Assembly (NCBI GenBank): GCA_944393725.1
Contig: CALYBC010000009.1
Coordinates: 146,099-210,098 of the forward strand
Source: an uncultured Alphaproteobacteria bacterium
GTDB lineage: Bacteria > Pseudomonadota > Alphaproteobacteria > RF32 > CAG-239
Length of the DNA stretch: 64,000 nucleotides
Direction: 5' to 3'
Positions 47,631 to 54,402 of the stretch are shown piece after piece. Each line of letters begins with the position of its first letter. The first letter of the stretch is position 1. Below the pieces are notes generated by a model. It saw only the letters and a program-made list of their open reading frames with translations, was not told the DNA's origin and searched no databases. Made by a program: the position numbers and the translations under genes.

Positions 47631-48308
47631 TCATCTATGCACAAAAATTTTATTTCCGGACTTGTAAACATATTGAAAATTATCCAATCCGGCGAAAGTT
47701 TGCCGATATTCACGGCCTAAAATCTTAAGCCCAACATCAATATCAGCCGGCTCGCTATGCCTAAATAAATAAACTGCTGAACAGTTAGCACGAAAAACAT
47801 TGTCGATTAGGTGCATACGCTGAGATAGTCCGACAATGTGGATTCCGGTATGACGGCCACGACAACACAAGTTTTTAAATCCGTTTTTAGGATTTTTCAA
47901 ACTTGCTCCGGTCGGAAATGACAAATCAAGCTCATCAACAACAAGCGTAATGTGTGCCGCATGGCTAAAGCCAAATCCTGATTGAATATTCATCAACCAA
48001 TTTGAAATATCGCTTAGCTGCTGTTCTTCATTTCCGACCGCCGGAAAATAAACGAGTTTAAAACCGCGGCTAAATTTTAGCCTAATTTGCCGGCAAAGCT
48101 CCGGAAATGTGCAAATAACGCTGTAACCGTCTTTTTGCAATCTCCGGACATCATCGGCCAAAGGCTCGAAAAATATAACGCGGTTTAATCCTTTGATTAA
48201 TTCTCTGGCCTTGGTTGTTTTTCCGCAACCCGACGCCCCAAAAATCCCCACCCTTTGGGCTTGTCCGCTTTCTGCATAGCTCTCAATCTGATTTTTTCTT
48301 TTAGCCAT
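47631..48308 (-). CDS. Phage packaging ATPase (FtsK-HerA/A32-like)
   Basis: 225 residues with Walker A GASGCGKTT (about 25), Walker B HITLVVDELD (about 125) and a later Gln/Arg-containing sensor in GLSQRMH. No membrane helix, unlike filamentous-phage Zot proteins. The fold class and size fit the genome-packaging ATPases of double-jelly-roll viruses (PM2 P9, PRD1 P9). ATG 48308 (AAAAGGT upstream) is preferred over ATG 48344, which overlaps the previous gene by more. It lies just before the capsid gene across a 231-bp control region. Confidence 0.8.
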   Translation of the reverse strand: MAKRKNQIESYAESGQAQRVGIFGASGCGKTTKARELIKGLNRVIFFEPLADDVRRLQKDGYSVICTFPELCRQIRLKFSRGFKLVYFPAVGNEEQQLSDISNWLMNIQSGFGFSHAAHITLVVDELDLSFPTGASLKNPKNGFKNLCCRGRHTGIHIVGLSQRMHLIDNVFRANCSAVYLFRHSEPADIDVGLKILGREYRQTFAGLDNFQYVYKSGNKIFVHR

Positions 48309-48733
48309 ATTTTTACCTTTTCTGCCAATGAAATGCCTGTCCAATTCATAACGATTGCATTAGTTTCGCAAGCCGCAAAAATGCTGATAAGTGCAAAATC
48401 ATGCAAAAGTTGTGTCTTTCTATCAATCAAAAACCGCAAAAAACGGTATCTTTGAGCCATTTCATAAACTTTGCCGGCTGCCAATTGTTGGCCTTGTGAG
48501 CGTAAGGCCTCGAAAGTGTCAAGGCTAGTTTCCGGACTTTTTAAGAAAATCAAAAATTCATTAAATGCCGCCTCAAATTCACCGCGCGAATAATAACGCT
48601 CATCAATCGTCGTCATCGTCGGTGAGCCAATCGGCAAGCCATCCGCGGCCGCTTGGCTGTCTTGGTTGAACTCCGGAGTTTCCGGCAAGTTGTCCGTTTG
48701 TCCGTCCGTTAACTGTATTTCTTCCTCTGTCAT
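48197..48733 (-). CDS. Phage protein of unknown function
   Basis: 178 residues. Acidic, low-complexity N terminus (about 1-45), then a helical part with one moderately hydrophobic segment (LLHDFALISIFAACETNAIV) and a basic C terminus. ATG 48733 follows AAAGGAG well. It overlaps the zinc-ribbon gene by 131 bases and the ATPase gene by 112, each in another frame. Possibly an accessory to packaging. Not recognised. Confidence 0.65.
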   Translation of the reverse strand: MTEEEIQLTDGQTDNLPETPEFNQDSQAAADGLPIGSPTMTTIDERYYSRGEFEAAFNEFLIFLKSPETSLDTFEALRSQGQQLAAGKVYEMAQRYRFLRFLIDRKTQLLHDFALISIFAACETNAIVMNWTGISLAEKVKIWLKEKIRLRAMQKADKPKGWGFLGRRVAEKQPRPEN

Positions 48734-48998
48734 TTTCAATCACTCCTTTAGCTTCTTGTTTTTCAAAAGTTTTTTCGTTTGTATTGGCGGCTTTAATTGG
48801 CAAAATATGCAAATTAGCCTCGACAATATCTTTGCCGGCCGCTAATTTTGCCAGCCACTCACGCGACTTTTTGCCGTTAAAATGTGTTGCACAACCTCGG
48901 TCGCAGAAAATATAAAGCTTGCGGTTTTTATTTACTCGCACCTCTTGCCCCTCTTCCCCACAAACCGGACATCTTGTAAGACCTATTACCTCAGGCAT
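48603..48998 (-). CDS. Phage zinc-ribbon protein
   Basis: 131 residues with an N-terminal zinc ribbon: CPVCGEEG then CDRGC (CxxC...CxxxC), about residues 10-38, followed by a Gly/Asn/Arg-rich linker and a very acidic tail (DDDDD). Zinc ribbon plus acidic tail suggests a DNA- or polymerase-binding accessory. GAGG precedes the ATG. The region coding for its tail is also used by the next gene. Confidence 0.65.
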   Translation of the reverse strand: MPEVIGLTRCPVCGEEGQEVRVNKNRKLYIFCDRGCATHFNGKKSREWLAKLAAGKDIVEANLHILPIKAANTNEKTFEKQEAKGVIENDRGRNTVNGRTNGQLAGNSGVQPRQPSGRGWLADWLTDDDDD

Positions 48999-49016
48999 TT
49001 TTTCCTCACTTTCCCC

Positions 49017-49826
49017 TTAAATTACTTCCTCATTTGGATAATGTTGATTGTAATCAACTACTTGTGCGACAATGCCAAGGCTGGCCAAATAGTCGACAAC
49101 CTCGGAGGCTCGCACCGCCTCAATAAGACTGTATTTTGATTTTTTTCTTAAACCGTACTGATTACCGACCTTAAAAAACTCTAAATCGGCCGCTACATCC
49201 TTAAAATTGGCCTTTATACCCTCAACCAAGGATTTGTCGTCATTGGCCGCTTGAGTTTCAACCTGCACTTTCCTTGCCGATTCTTGATTTGGCATTGACC
49301 GACCGGCGGCAACGTCCGCCGGTGCTATATGATGAATTGGATTTTTTTTATCAGGGGTGCACTCGATTGCACTCCCGTTATTTATAAGTTTTAAATTTAA
49401 ATTTAAATCTTTATTAAGGGTGCTATCAGTTGCACTCCCGATTGCTTTAAATTGCACTCCCGATTGCTTTAAATTGCACTCCCGATTTTCTGACTGGGAG
49501 TGCACTCGAGTGCACTCCCGCCCGTTTTGGATAGCTCCGCCAAGCCCACCAAAACATACTCGTAAAATTGACGAGTAACGCCTATTGTTGCGTATTATAC
49601 GCTCAATGTATCCCATTTTTTCTAATCTATCGACTAAATTTATACATTGACGGCGTGATAAACAGCTAAATTCGGCTAAACTGTCATATCCGGTTTTTGA
49701 TTCTCCGTTTTCATCGGATAACCAAATTAAAACACCAAGCAATATTTTTTCGCTTGATGATAGTTTTTTGCTTGTTAGCCACTCTATAGGAATTGCTGAA
49801 AATTGATATTTGATTTTATTAGACAT
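49017..49826 (-). CDS. Winged-helix replication initiator (Rep)
   Basis: 269 residues. The N-terminal domain (about 10-90) is a winged helix: SSSEKILLGVLIWLSD, LAEFSCLSRRQCINLVDRLEKMGYIER, the type seen in phage replisome organisers and plasmid Rep proteins. The middle region is polar and, at DNA level, holds an iteron cluster. The C-terminal part (about 200-269) is a second, smaller domain. No rolling-circle His-hydrophobic-His or Tyr motif is seen, so theta-type initiation is more likely than rolling circle. Its promoter has a TATAAT at 49866-49871 (minus strand) inside nested palindromes. Confidence 0.75.
   Translation of the reverse strand: MSNKIKYQFSAIPIEWLTSKKLSSSEKILLGVLIWLSDENGESKTGYDSLAEFSCLSRRQCINLVDRLEKMGYIERIIRNNRRYSSILRVCFGGLGGAIQNGRECTRVHSQSENRECNLKQSGVQFKAIGSATDSTLNKDLNLNLKLINNGSAIECTPDKKNPIHHIAPADVAAGRSMPNQESARKVQVETQAANDDKSLVEGIKANFKDVAADLEFFKVGNQYGLRKKSKYSLIEAVRASEVVDYLASLGIVAQVVDYNQHYPNEEVI
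49357..49520. other. Iterons and AT-rich element within rep (candidate origin)
   Basis: TTGCACTCCCG occurs at 49367, 49430, 49452 and 49474; the last three are exactly 22 bp apart. A perfect 24-bp palindrome is centred on CTCGAG at 49496-49519 (each arm GGGAGTGCACTC), and a degenerate one at about 49356-49377. The AT-rich stretch 49388-49416 (TTTAAATTTAAATTTAAAT) lies beside them as a possible unwinding element. All lie inside the rep coding sequence, as in some iteron origins. Confidence 0.75.
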
Positions 49827-49844
49827 GGCGGTGTCTTCCTATTA

Positions 49845-49973
49845 AGGTTATATGATTGTCTAACCATTATAAACATTTTATCGGTTAGATATAAATATAA
49901 CCTATACATTAAAAGGTTAAAAAATAGTTGTCAAATATAAAAATATATGTTATGTATAAGTCCTACGTACGTA
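49845..49973. promoter_or_regulatory. Divergent phage promoter-operator region
   Basis: Two concentric inverted repeats share the centre 49874: AGGTTATAT (49845) with ATATAACCT (49895), and TCTAACC (49859) with GGTTAGA (49883). They cover the minus-strand -10 TATAAT of rep. Rightward, TTGTCA (49928-49933), 17 bases, TATGTA (49951) give a promoter for the HTH gene. TACGTACGTA at 49964-49973 covers its start. Arrangement of a repressor-controlled switch. Confidence 0.7.
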
Positions 49974-49991
49974 CATACATAGAGGTTAAAA

Positions 49992-50381
49992 ATGAAAAAC
50001 TTTACTGATTATGCTGAAAAAGCTATTAGCCGTTTTGGGTTAAGTGGATACAATAACCTTGCTCGTGAAATTGGTGTAACTAAATGTGTCATGTCTCAAT
50101 TTAGACATAATAAAGCTACACCATCAGACGAAACTTTTTTAAAAATTGTTGAGCTTGCCGGTATGCCCAAAGAAGAAGCTTTAATTGACCTCAATTTGTG
50201 GCGTTCTAAAGATAAACCCGAACTGCAAAAAGTATGGCAACGCCTCTCAAAAATGATTGGTTGCTATGCTGCTCCGTTGTTGTTTTTGCTTAATATTCCT
50301 TTTGCTGCGCCAATCTTGCTATCGTCTTTTGTTATATATTATGTATATTTAAAAGCAAGGAAAATTGACGCTGAGGCGTAA
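49992..50381 (+). CDS. Phage HTH regulator, C terminus replaced by host DNA
   Basis: 129 residues as integrated. The N-terminal helix-turn-helix (about 20-55: NLAREIGVTKCVMSQFRHNKA) is Cro/CI-like, as in DUF3693-type phage proteins. A hydrophobic region follows (about 80-115: GCYAAPLLFLLNIPFAAPILL...). Codons up to 50345 belong to the phage; the last about 11 (LKARKIDAEA) are host. In the excised circle it reads on into 42683-42802, giving 157 residues with another membrane segment. AGAGG precedes the ATG. Probable repressor of rep and the late operon, possibly membrane-bound. Confidence 0.8.
   Translation: MKNFTDYAEKAISRFGLSGYNNLAREIGVTKCVMSQFRHNKATPSDETFLKIVELAGMPKEEALIDLNLWRSKDKPELQKVWQRLSKMIGCYAAPLLFLLNIPFAAPILLSSFVIYYVYLKARKIDAEA
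50322..50349 (+). other. Right prophage boundary (attR)
   Basis: Aligned with the dif-like site at 42659, this copy keeps the centre TATATA (50333-50338) and the XerD-side TTATGTATA (50339-50347) but has a degenerate XerC arm. It lies inside the HTH gene. Confidence 0.75.
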
Positions 50382-50412
50382 TCGGTATAATTTTACATTA
50401 TTTCTTTTGTAG

Positions 50413-51330
50413 CTATCGTCCTGTAGATTTGTTCTTGTTTATCATTATCATTGCTGTATGCTGATTGTCTATCAGGTACATTCCTGAATTTTTGCGGAAA
50501 GCAATGTAATAGCCTAACATCTCATTCATTTCACTTTCTGACGCATTGCGCGCCAACATTTTATCTTTTACATTTTTCCATGACAAATCTATATAATTAA
50601 GAGATTCTTTGTTTAGATAGCTCTCACGGGATTTTATAATTCCGCTTATTATTCCTTCTTCGCTCGGGTTTTCGACCTTGTCAGTATCATAAAAATTTTC
50701 AAAAATGCGATTGTAGATGCTTACCTTATCTGCTATGCCTTCTTTATGCATTTTGGCCACGACCGCCGGTAATATCTCGTAGGCTTTGTCGTGGGTTGCC
50801 ATGGTTACCGGAAAGCCTACTCCGAAATTTTTAATTTGTTCTTCTCTTCTGGAAAACATTGAAACTTCACTTATATATCTGTGTACGCCTAATGCTGTGC
50901 ATTCTATTCTGTAGCCTGCATCTTTTACCTTTAGCAATGTTCCCATTTTCCAATCATTGGGATTGGATAAAATACTATCTATTTGTATGTTTAGTTTATT
51001 GTTAATACAATCATTTACAAGCTTTTCTCGAGCCCAAGACATGTCTGCTTTGCTGATAAACGGATATTCAACCGGATTTTCGCGCAATAACTTATCGGCG
51101 TACGGCAATAATATTCTTATGTCATCACCGCCAAAACGGACAGGCTCCGGACTTATATTTTGTGAACATTTTATTGCCGCCGTCGTTTTGCCGGCTCCGG
51201 GTTGGCCGGTGAGTAACACAAATGTCGGTTTATCGCTGATTTTTTTACCTTCTAAAAACATCGGCGCGACAACCTGGTCATACCATATTTCGCGTTGCTT
51301 ATCATTTAGAACATAAATATTGTCACTCAT
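50413..51330 (-). CDS. Zeta toxin family kinase
   Basis: 305 residues with Walker A GQPGAGKTT (about 41-49) and downstream GGDDIR, matching zeta/PezT-type kinases that phosphorylate UDP-N-acetylglucosamine and block wall synthesis. ATG overlaps the stop of the small helical gene (ATGA). It ends only 32 bases from the HTH gene. The operon also contains queH, a peptidase and a phosphatase, an unusual setting for a toxin. It may be a housekeeping zeta-like kinase instead. Confidence 0.75.
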   Translation of the reverse strand: MSDNIYVLNDKQREIWYDQVVAPMFLEGKKISDKPTFVLLTGQPGAGKTTAAIKCSQNISPEPVRFGGDDIRILLPYADKLLRENPVEYPFISKADMSWAREKLVNDCINNKLNIQIDSILSNPNDWKMGTLLKVKDAGYRIECTALGVHRYISEVSMFSRREEQIKNFGVGFPVTMATHDKAYEILPAVVAKMHKEGIADKVSIYNRIFENFYDTDKVENPSEEGIISGIIKSRESYLNKESLNYIDLSWKNVKDKMLARNASESEMNEMLGYYIAFRKNSGMYLIDNQHTAMIMINKNKSTGR

Positions 51331-51578
51331 TGCCGCCCCTCTTTTTGCTGTAAGAATTTTTGTAGTAACGGTAAATATATGCTTTTTACCTTGTTTATAA
51401 GTTCTATTTCTGACAAATACCTGATGTCTTTTTTAATTTGTTGCATCTTACGCCGACATTCTTCTTTTTCATTTTCATCATTTAACATAATAATCGAATA
51501 TTCGCGATATAGTGATAGCAATACAAAGTTTGCTTCCGCCGTGTTTGATATTTCTTTTTCGATTATATTTATATCCAT
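51327..51578 (-). CDS. Small helical protein, candidate antitoxin
   Basis: 83 residues, nearly all helical and highly charged (EKEECRRKMQQIKKDIRYL). ATG 51578 with GGAAAG upstream is preferred over an ATG at 51593 without an RBS. It directly precedes and overlaps the zeta-type kinase, the place of an epsilon antitoxin, and has the right size for a three-helix bundle. No sequence family is recognised. Confidence 0.6.
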   Translation of the reverse strand: MDINIIEKEISNTAEANFVLLSLYREYSIIMLNDENEKEECRRKMQQIKKDIRYLSEIELINKVKSIYLPLLQKFLQQKEGRQ

Positions 51579-52153
51579 CCGATTACTTTCCATCTGTCAT
51601 TTTCTTTGCGTATGTGCAATATCGAGCCGTTTTTTACTTCCGTAGCCGGTTGGCCTAAGGATGTAAGAGTTTGTGACAACATTATGCCGTGAGATGAAAC
51701 AGCCATAATCTTATACTTATCTTTACCGGCCCAATCATTAAGACCGGCGAATATGCGCTGTCTGACCTGAAGTCTGGTTTCTCCTTGTGGATAGCTGACA
51801 TTATCGGCATCAGCATCGAGGCTATGCATTTTATCAAAAATTTCGGGATATTTTGCTTTTATATCGAGGTAGTGCATGCCTTCCACCACGCCGACATTAA
51901 CCTCTATAAATCGCTTATCAACTTCTATCGGCACTTGCAAGCTTTGGTTGGCTAAATTTGCAGTCTGGACGGCTCTTTGCAAAGGGGAAGTGATTATTAT
52001 TTCAACTCCTTTGTCGGATAATTTGTGCCCTATTTCTTCTGCCTGACTTCTGCCTAACTCGGTTAAGACCGAATCATTGGTCTGGCCTTGGGTGCGGCCT
52101 GCTATATTATAAGTACTTTGCCCATGACGGAATATGTAAAAATCCTTTGTCAT
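51569..52153 (-). CDS. Histidine phosphatase (phosphoglycerate mutase-like)
   Basis: 194 residues, branch 1 histidine phosphatase. RHGQSTYN (about 9-16) holds the phospho-His; further active-site residues lie in SPLQRAVQTA, VNVGVVEGM and VSSHGIML. Its gene overlaps the peptidase gene by 4 bases and the small helical gene slightly, so it is one operon. It may be a metabolite phosphatase such as CobC or GpmB type; not resolvable. Confidence 0.85.
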   Translation of the reverse strand: MTKDFYIFRHGQSTYNIAGRTQGQTNDSVLTELGRSQAEEIGHKLSDKGVEIIITSPLQRAVQTANLANQSLQVPIEVDKRFIEVNVGVVEGMHYLDIKAKYPEIFDKMHSLDADADNVSYPQGETRLQVRQRIFAGLNDWAGKDKYKIMAVSSHGIMLSQTLTSLGQPATEVKNGSILHIRKENDRWKVIGWI

Positions 52154-53073
52154 TTCAGCACCCTAGCGTATTCTTTTCTTATAGTTTTATATATCTTTTT
52201 GCCGCTATGTCCACGTTCGGCAACAATAATCAAACGCGAATTTATCAATTTTTTGCTTAGTTCCCACGCGGCTTTGACCGGACATACGAAATCCAAGCGG
52301 TTATGGATAATAAGAGCCGGTATATTTTTAATTTTTTCTATGTTCTTCATAATTTCATCTTCTTTTACGAAGAAATCTCCGGCACTGTAGTGCATATATA
52401 TTCTTTGTGAATTCAATTCTTTTTCAGATAATTCTTTATTTTGAGCAAATTGGGGATCAAGACTACCGCATACGCGCTCGTAATAGCCGTAATGATTGGC
52501 GGCATCCAACTGGTCTTCTGTATTAACAGATTGGATTAACTTGTTGTAATAATCCCTTATTTTTCCTTTTGATTTTTCTTCCATATATTCAACAAAATCC
52601 GGATAAAAATTGCCGTTACCGACAAATTCCCACTCCCTACTCGCTTTATTAGCCAAAAATATTTGTGATAATAGTAAACCAGACACTTTATCAGGATTTC
52701 TTTCAGCCCACAACAATGCTAAAGTCGACCCCCAAGAGCCACCCCATAAGATAACTTTTTGCTCTAATTTCAAATAATTATATAGTCTGTCTACATCGTT
52801 TAACAAGTCTGTCGTCGTGTTATTTTCTATCTTACCGGCCGGTATTGAGCGTCCGCTTCCTCTCTGGTCGAACATTATTACTCGATACTTCTTCAAATCG
52901 GCTATCTTAGCCCTCGCTGCCTTGAAGCTACCCCCCGGACCGCCGTGAAATACAATTACCGGCACCCCTTTCGGATTGCCAAATTCCGCATAATATACCA
53001 AATGGCCGTTTTCTTCCGGCAAAAAACCACTATTGAACGGTTTGGGTTCAAAAAATTTACTCCAAAACATCAT
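52150..53073 (-). CDS. pip: Proline iminopeptidase (alpha/beta hydrolase)
   Basis: 307 residues. HGGPGG (oxyanion region), DQRGSGRS, nucleophile elbow GGSWGS with catalytic Ser (about 112), Asp in NRLDFVCP and His in ERGHSGKK give the S33 catalytic triad. It removes N-terminal proline from peptides. It overlaps queH by 17 bases and the phosphatase by 4 bases in one leftward operon. Confidence 0.88.
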   Translation of the reverse strand: MMFWSKFFEPKPFNSGFLPEENGHLVYYAEFGNPKGVPVIVFHGGPGGSFKAARAKIADLKKYRVIMFDQRGSGRSIPAGKIENNTTTDLLNDVDRLYNYLKLEQKVILWGGSWGSTLALLWAERNPDKVSGLLLSQIFLANKASREWEFVGNGNFYPDFVEYMEEKSKGKIRDYYNKLIQSVNTEDQLDAANHYGYYERVCGSLDPQFAQNKELSEKELNSQRIYMHYSAGDFFVKEDEIMKNIEKIKNIPALIIHNRLDFVCPVKAAWELSKKLINSRLIIVAERGHSGKKIYKTIRKEYARVLK

Positions 53074-53605
53074 TATCTCCTTTTCTTGGCTTACATCCGC
53101 AATAATCTTGATTATACAGTCCCAAATCTTTTATTAACTGCTGTCTTAGCTCTTGCATACCACCTTTGCGCCCTTCTATCTCTATGTAAGGTAATCCGGC
53201 TTTAGCTGCTTCTTCATGAGCTACTCGGTTAACTTGGGCTAAATCTTTGTATCTTGAAACGCCCAGAACACTGGCTACGGCATCAAAACCGTTTTCTTTA
53301 GCATAGCGAAAGGCTCTTCTTAATCTCATCCCAAAACATATTGAACATCTCTCACCTCTTTCGGGTAAATCTTCCATACCTTTGGTCAGCTCACACCATT
53401 TGTCATTGTCATATTCAAGTTCGGTAAACTTTACTTCGTATTGTTTGCACACCTTTTCATTTTCATCACATCTTTTTCTGTATTCCGCAAAGGGTCTGAT
53501 ATTAGGATTGTAAAACAATACCTCAAAATCCGCTCCATCCTCGGCTAATTTTTTTATAACCGCACAAGAACAAGGGGCACAGCATGACAGCAAAATAAAA
53601 CGCAT
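53057..53605 (-). CDS. queH: Epoxyqueuosine reductase QueH
   Basis: 182 residues, formerly DUF208. LSCCAPCSCAV, RCSICFGMRLRR and YCGCKPRK hold the Cys pairs for its iron-sulfur and zinc sites. It performs the last step of queuosine synthesis in tRNA, the non-homologous alternative to QueG, and is typical of anaerobes because it needs no cobalamin. First gene of the leftward operon. Confidence 0.9.
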   Translation of the reverse strand: MRFILLSCCAPCSCAVIKKLAEDGADFEVLFYNPNIRPFAEYRKRCDENEKVCKQYEVKFTELEYDNDKWCELTKGMEDLPERGERCSICFGMRLRRAFRYAKENGFDAVASVLGVSRYKDLAQVNRVAHEEAAKAGLPYIEIEGRKGGMQELRQQLIKDLGLYNQDYCGCKPRKGDNDVLE

Positions 53606-53679
53606 TTTTCTTGATTTCCTTTCTTTTCGAGATTATAAAATTTACAAAAGTTTATGCAACTTATATTTGAAGGTTATCA

Positions 53680-54402
53680 ATGGAAAAATTTAATAACATT
53701 CTTATTCTTACCGGCGCAGGAATTTCGGCAGAATCCGGATTAGCAACATTTAGAGCCGCCAACGGATTGTGGAATAATCACAAAGTTGAAGATGTGGCTA
53801 CTATCGAAGCCTTTCAACGAAATCCTCAATATGTACACGAGTTCTATAATGACCTGAAAAAAGAGTTGCAAAAGGCTAAGCCTAATCCGGCTCATTTGGC
53901 TATAACTCGTCTGCAAAATGAGTACAAAGATGCAAACATCAATATAGTCACACAAAATGTTGATACCTTGCATGAAAAAGCCGGAAACCATAATGTTTGG
54001 CATGTCCACGGGCAAATTAATCAAGCGGTTTGCCTAAACTGCGGACATATTATTGAAACTTTTGCCGATGTCGATACCGAGACCATCTGCCCAAATTGTC
54101 AGGTTCAGGGAATGATGAAGCCTAATATCGTCTTTTTCGGAGAAAACTTACTTTATATGGATAAAGTTGATAATCTGCTCAGAGATTGCGACCTTTTCTT
54201 ATCGATAGGTACTTCCGGTGTGGTATTTCCGGCGGCAGCTTTTGTGCAAACAGCCAAATATCATGGAGCCAAAACCTTTGAATTTAATCTTGAGATGACT
54301 TCAAATAATTATTACTTTGACAGACATATCTTCGGTCCGGCCGGAACTACCCTGCCCGCATTTGTTGATGAGATGATTAATTCAATCAAAACCGCCGATT
54401 AG
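53680..54402 (+). CDS. cobB: NAD-dependent protein deacylase, sirtuin
   Basis: 240 residues. GAGISAESGLATFR binds NAD; TQNVDTLHEKAG has the catalytic region with HVHGQ holding the active His; CLNCGH and CPNCQ bind zinc. Class III sirtuin, probably desuccinylase/deacetylase CobB. Its 3' end overlaps the converging galE by 17 bases. Confidence 0.93.
   Translation: MEKFNNILILTGAGISAESGLATFRAANGLWNNHKVEDVATIEAFQRNPQYVHEFYNDLKKELQKAKPNPAHLAITRLQNEYKDANINIVTQNVDTLHEKAGNHNVWHVHGQINQAVCLNCGHIIETFADVDTETICPNCQVQGMMKPNIVFFGENLLYMDKVDNLLRDCDLFLSIGTSGVVFPAAAFVQTAKYHGAKTFEFNLEMTSNNYYFDRHIFGPAGTTLPAFVDEMINSIKTAD

Larger units (their letters stand above)
42670..50347. mobile_element. Tailless prophage with candidate double-jelly-roll capsid, integrated at dif
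   Basis: About 7.66 kb bounded by the 15-bp repeat TATATATTATGTATA at 42670-42684 and 50333-50347. One strand (leftward) holds replication, packaging, capsid, membrane and lysis genes; the other holds two short regulator genes, which become adjacent when the ends are joined. There is no integrase, terminase, portal or tail gene. A packaging-type ATPase next to a capsid-sized beta-rich protein and many single-helix membrane proteins point to an internal-membrane, icosahedral virus related to PM2/FLiP/PRD1-type elements (Varidnaviria or Finnlakeviridae-like). Host XerC/XerD probably integrate it at dif. Confidence 0.8.

Noticed and set aside
47631..48308. Filamentous (inovirus) prophage with Zot ATPase
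   Set aside because: The ATPase has no membrane helix, there is no pIII or small coat gene order, and a capsid-sized beta-rich protein and many distinct membrane proteins are present.
49430..49484. Regular 22-bp repeats considered as CRISPR array
   Set aside because: The repeats abut without spacers, number only three to four and lie inside a rep coding sequence; iterons fit better.
49934..49960. A second dif-like core (TATATG TTATGTATA) near the HTH promoter
   Set aside because: The centre differs from the other two sites and it coincides with a -10 region; the boundary at 50333 gives the in-frame gene reconstruction, this one does not.
42670..50347. Degraded tailed prophage
   Set aside because: No terminase, portal, major tail or baseplate gene; all frames are intact and densely packed, so it is not a remnant.
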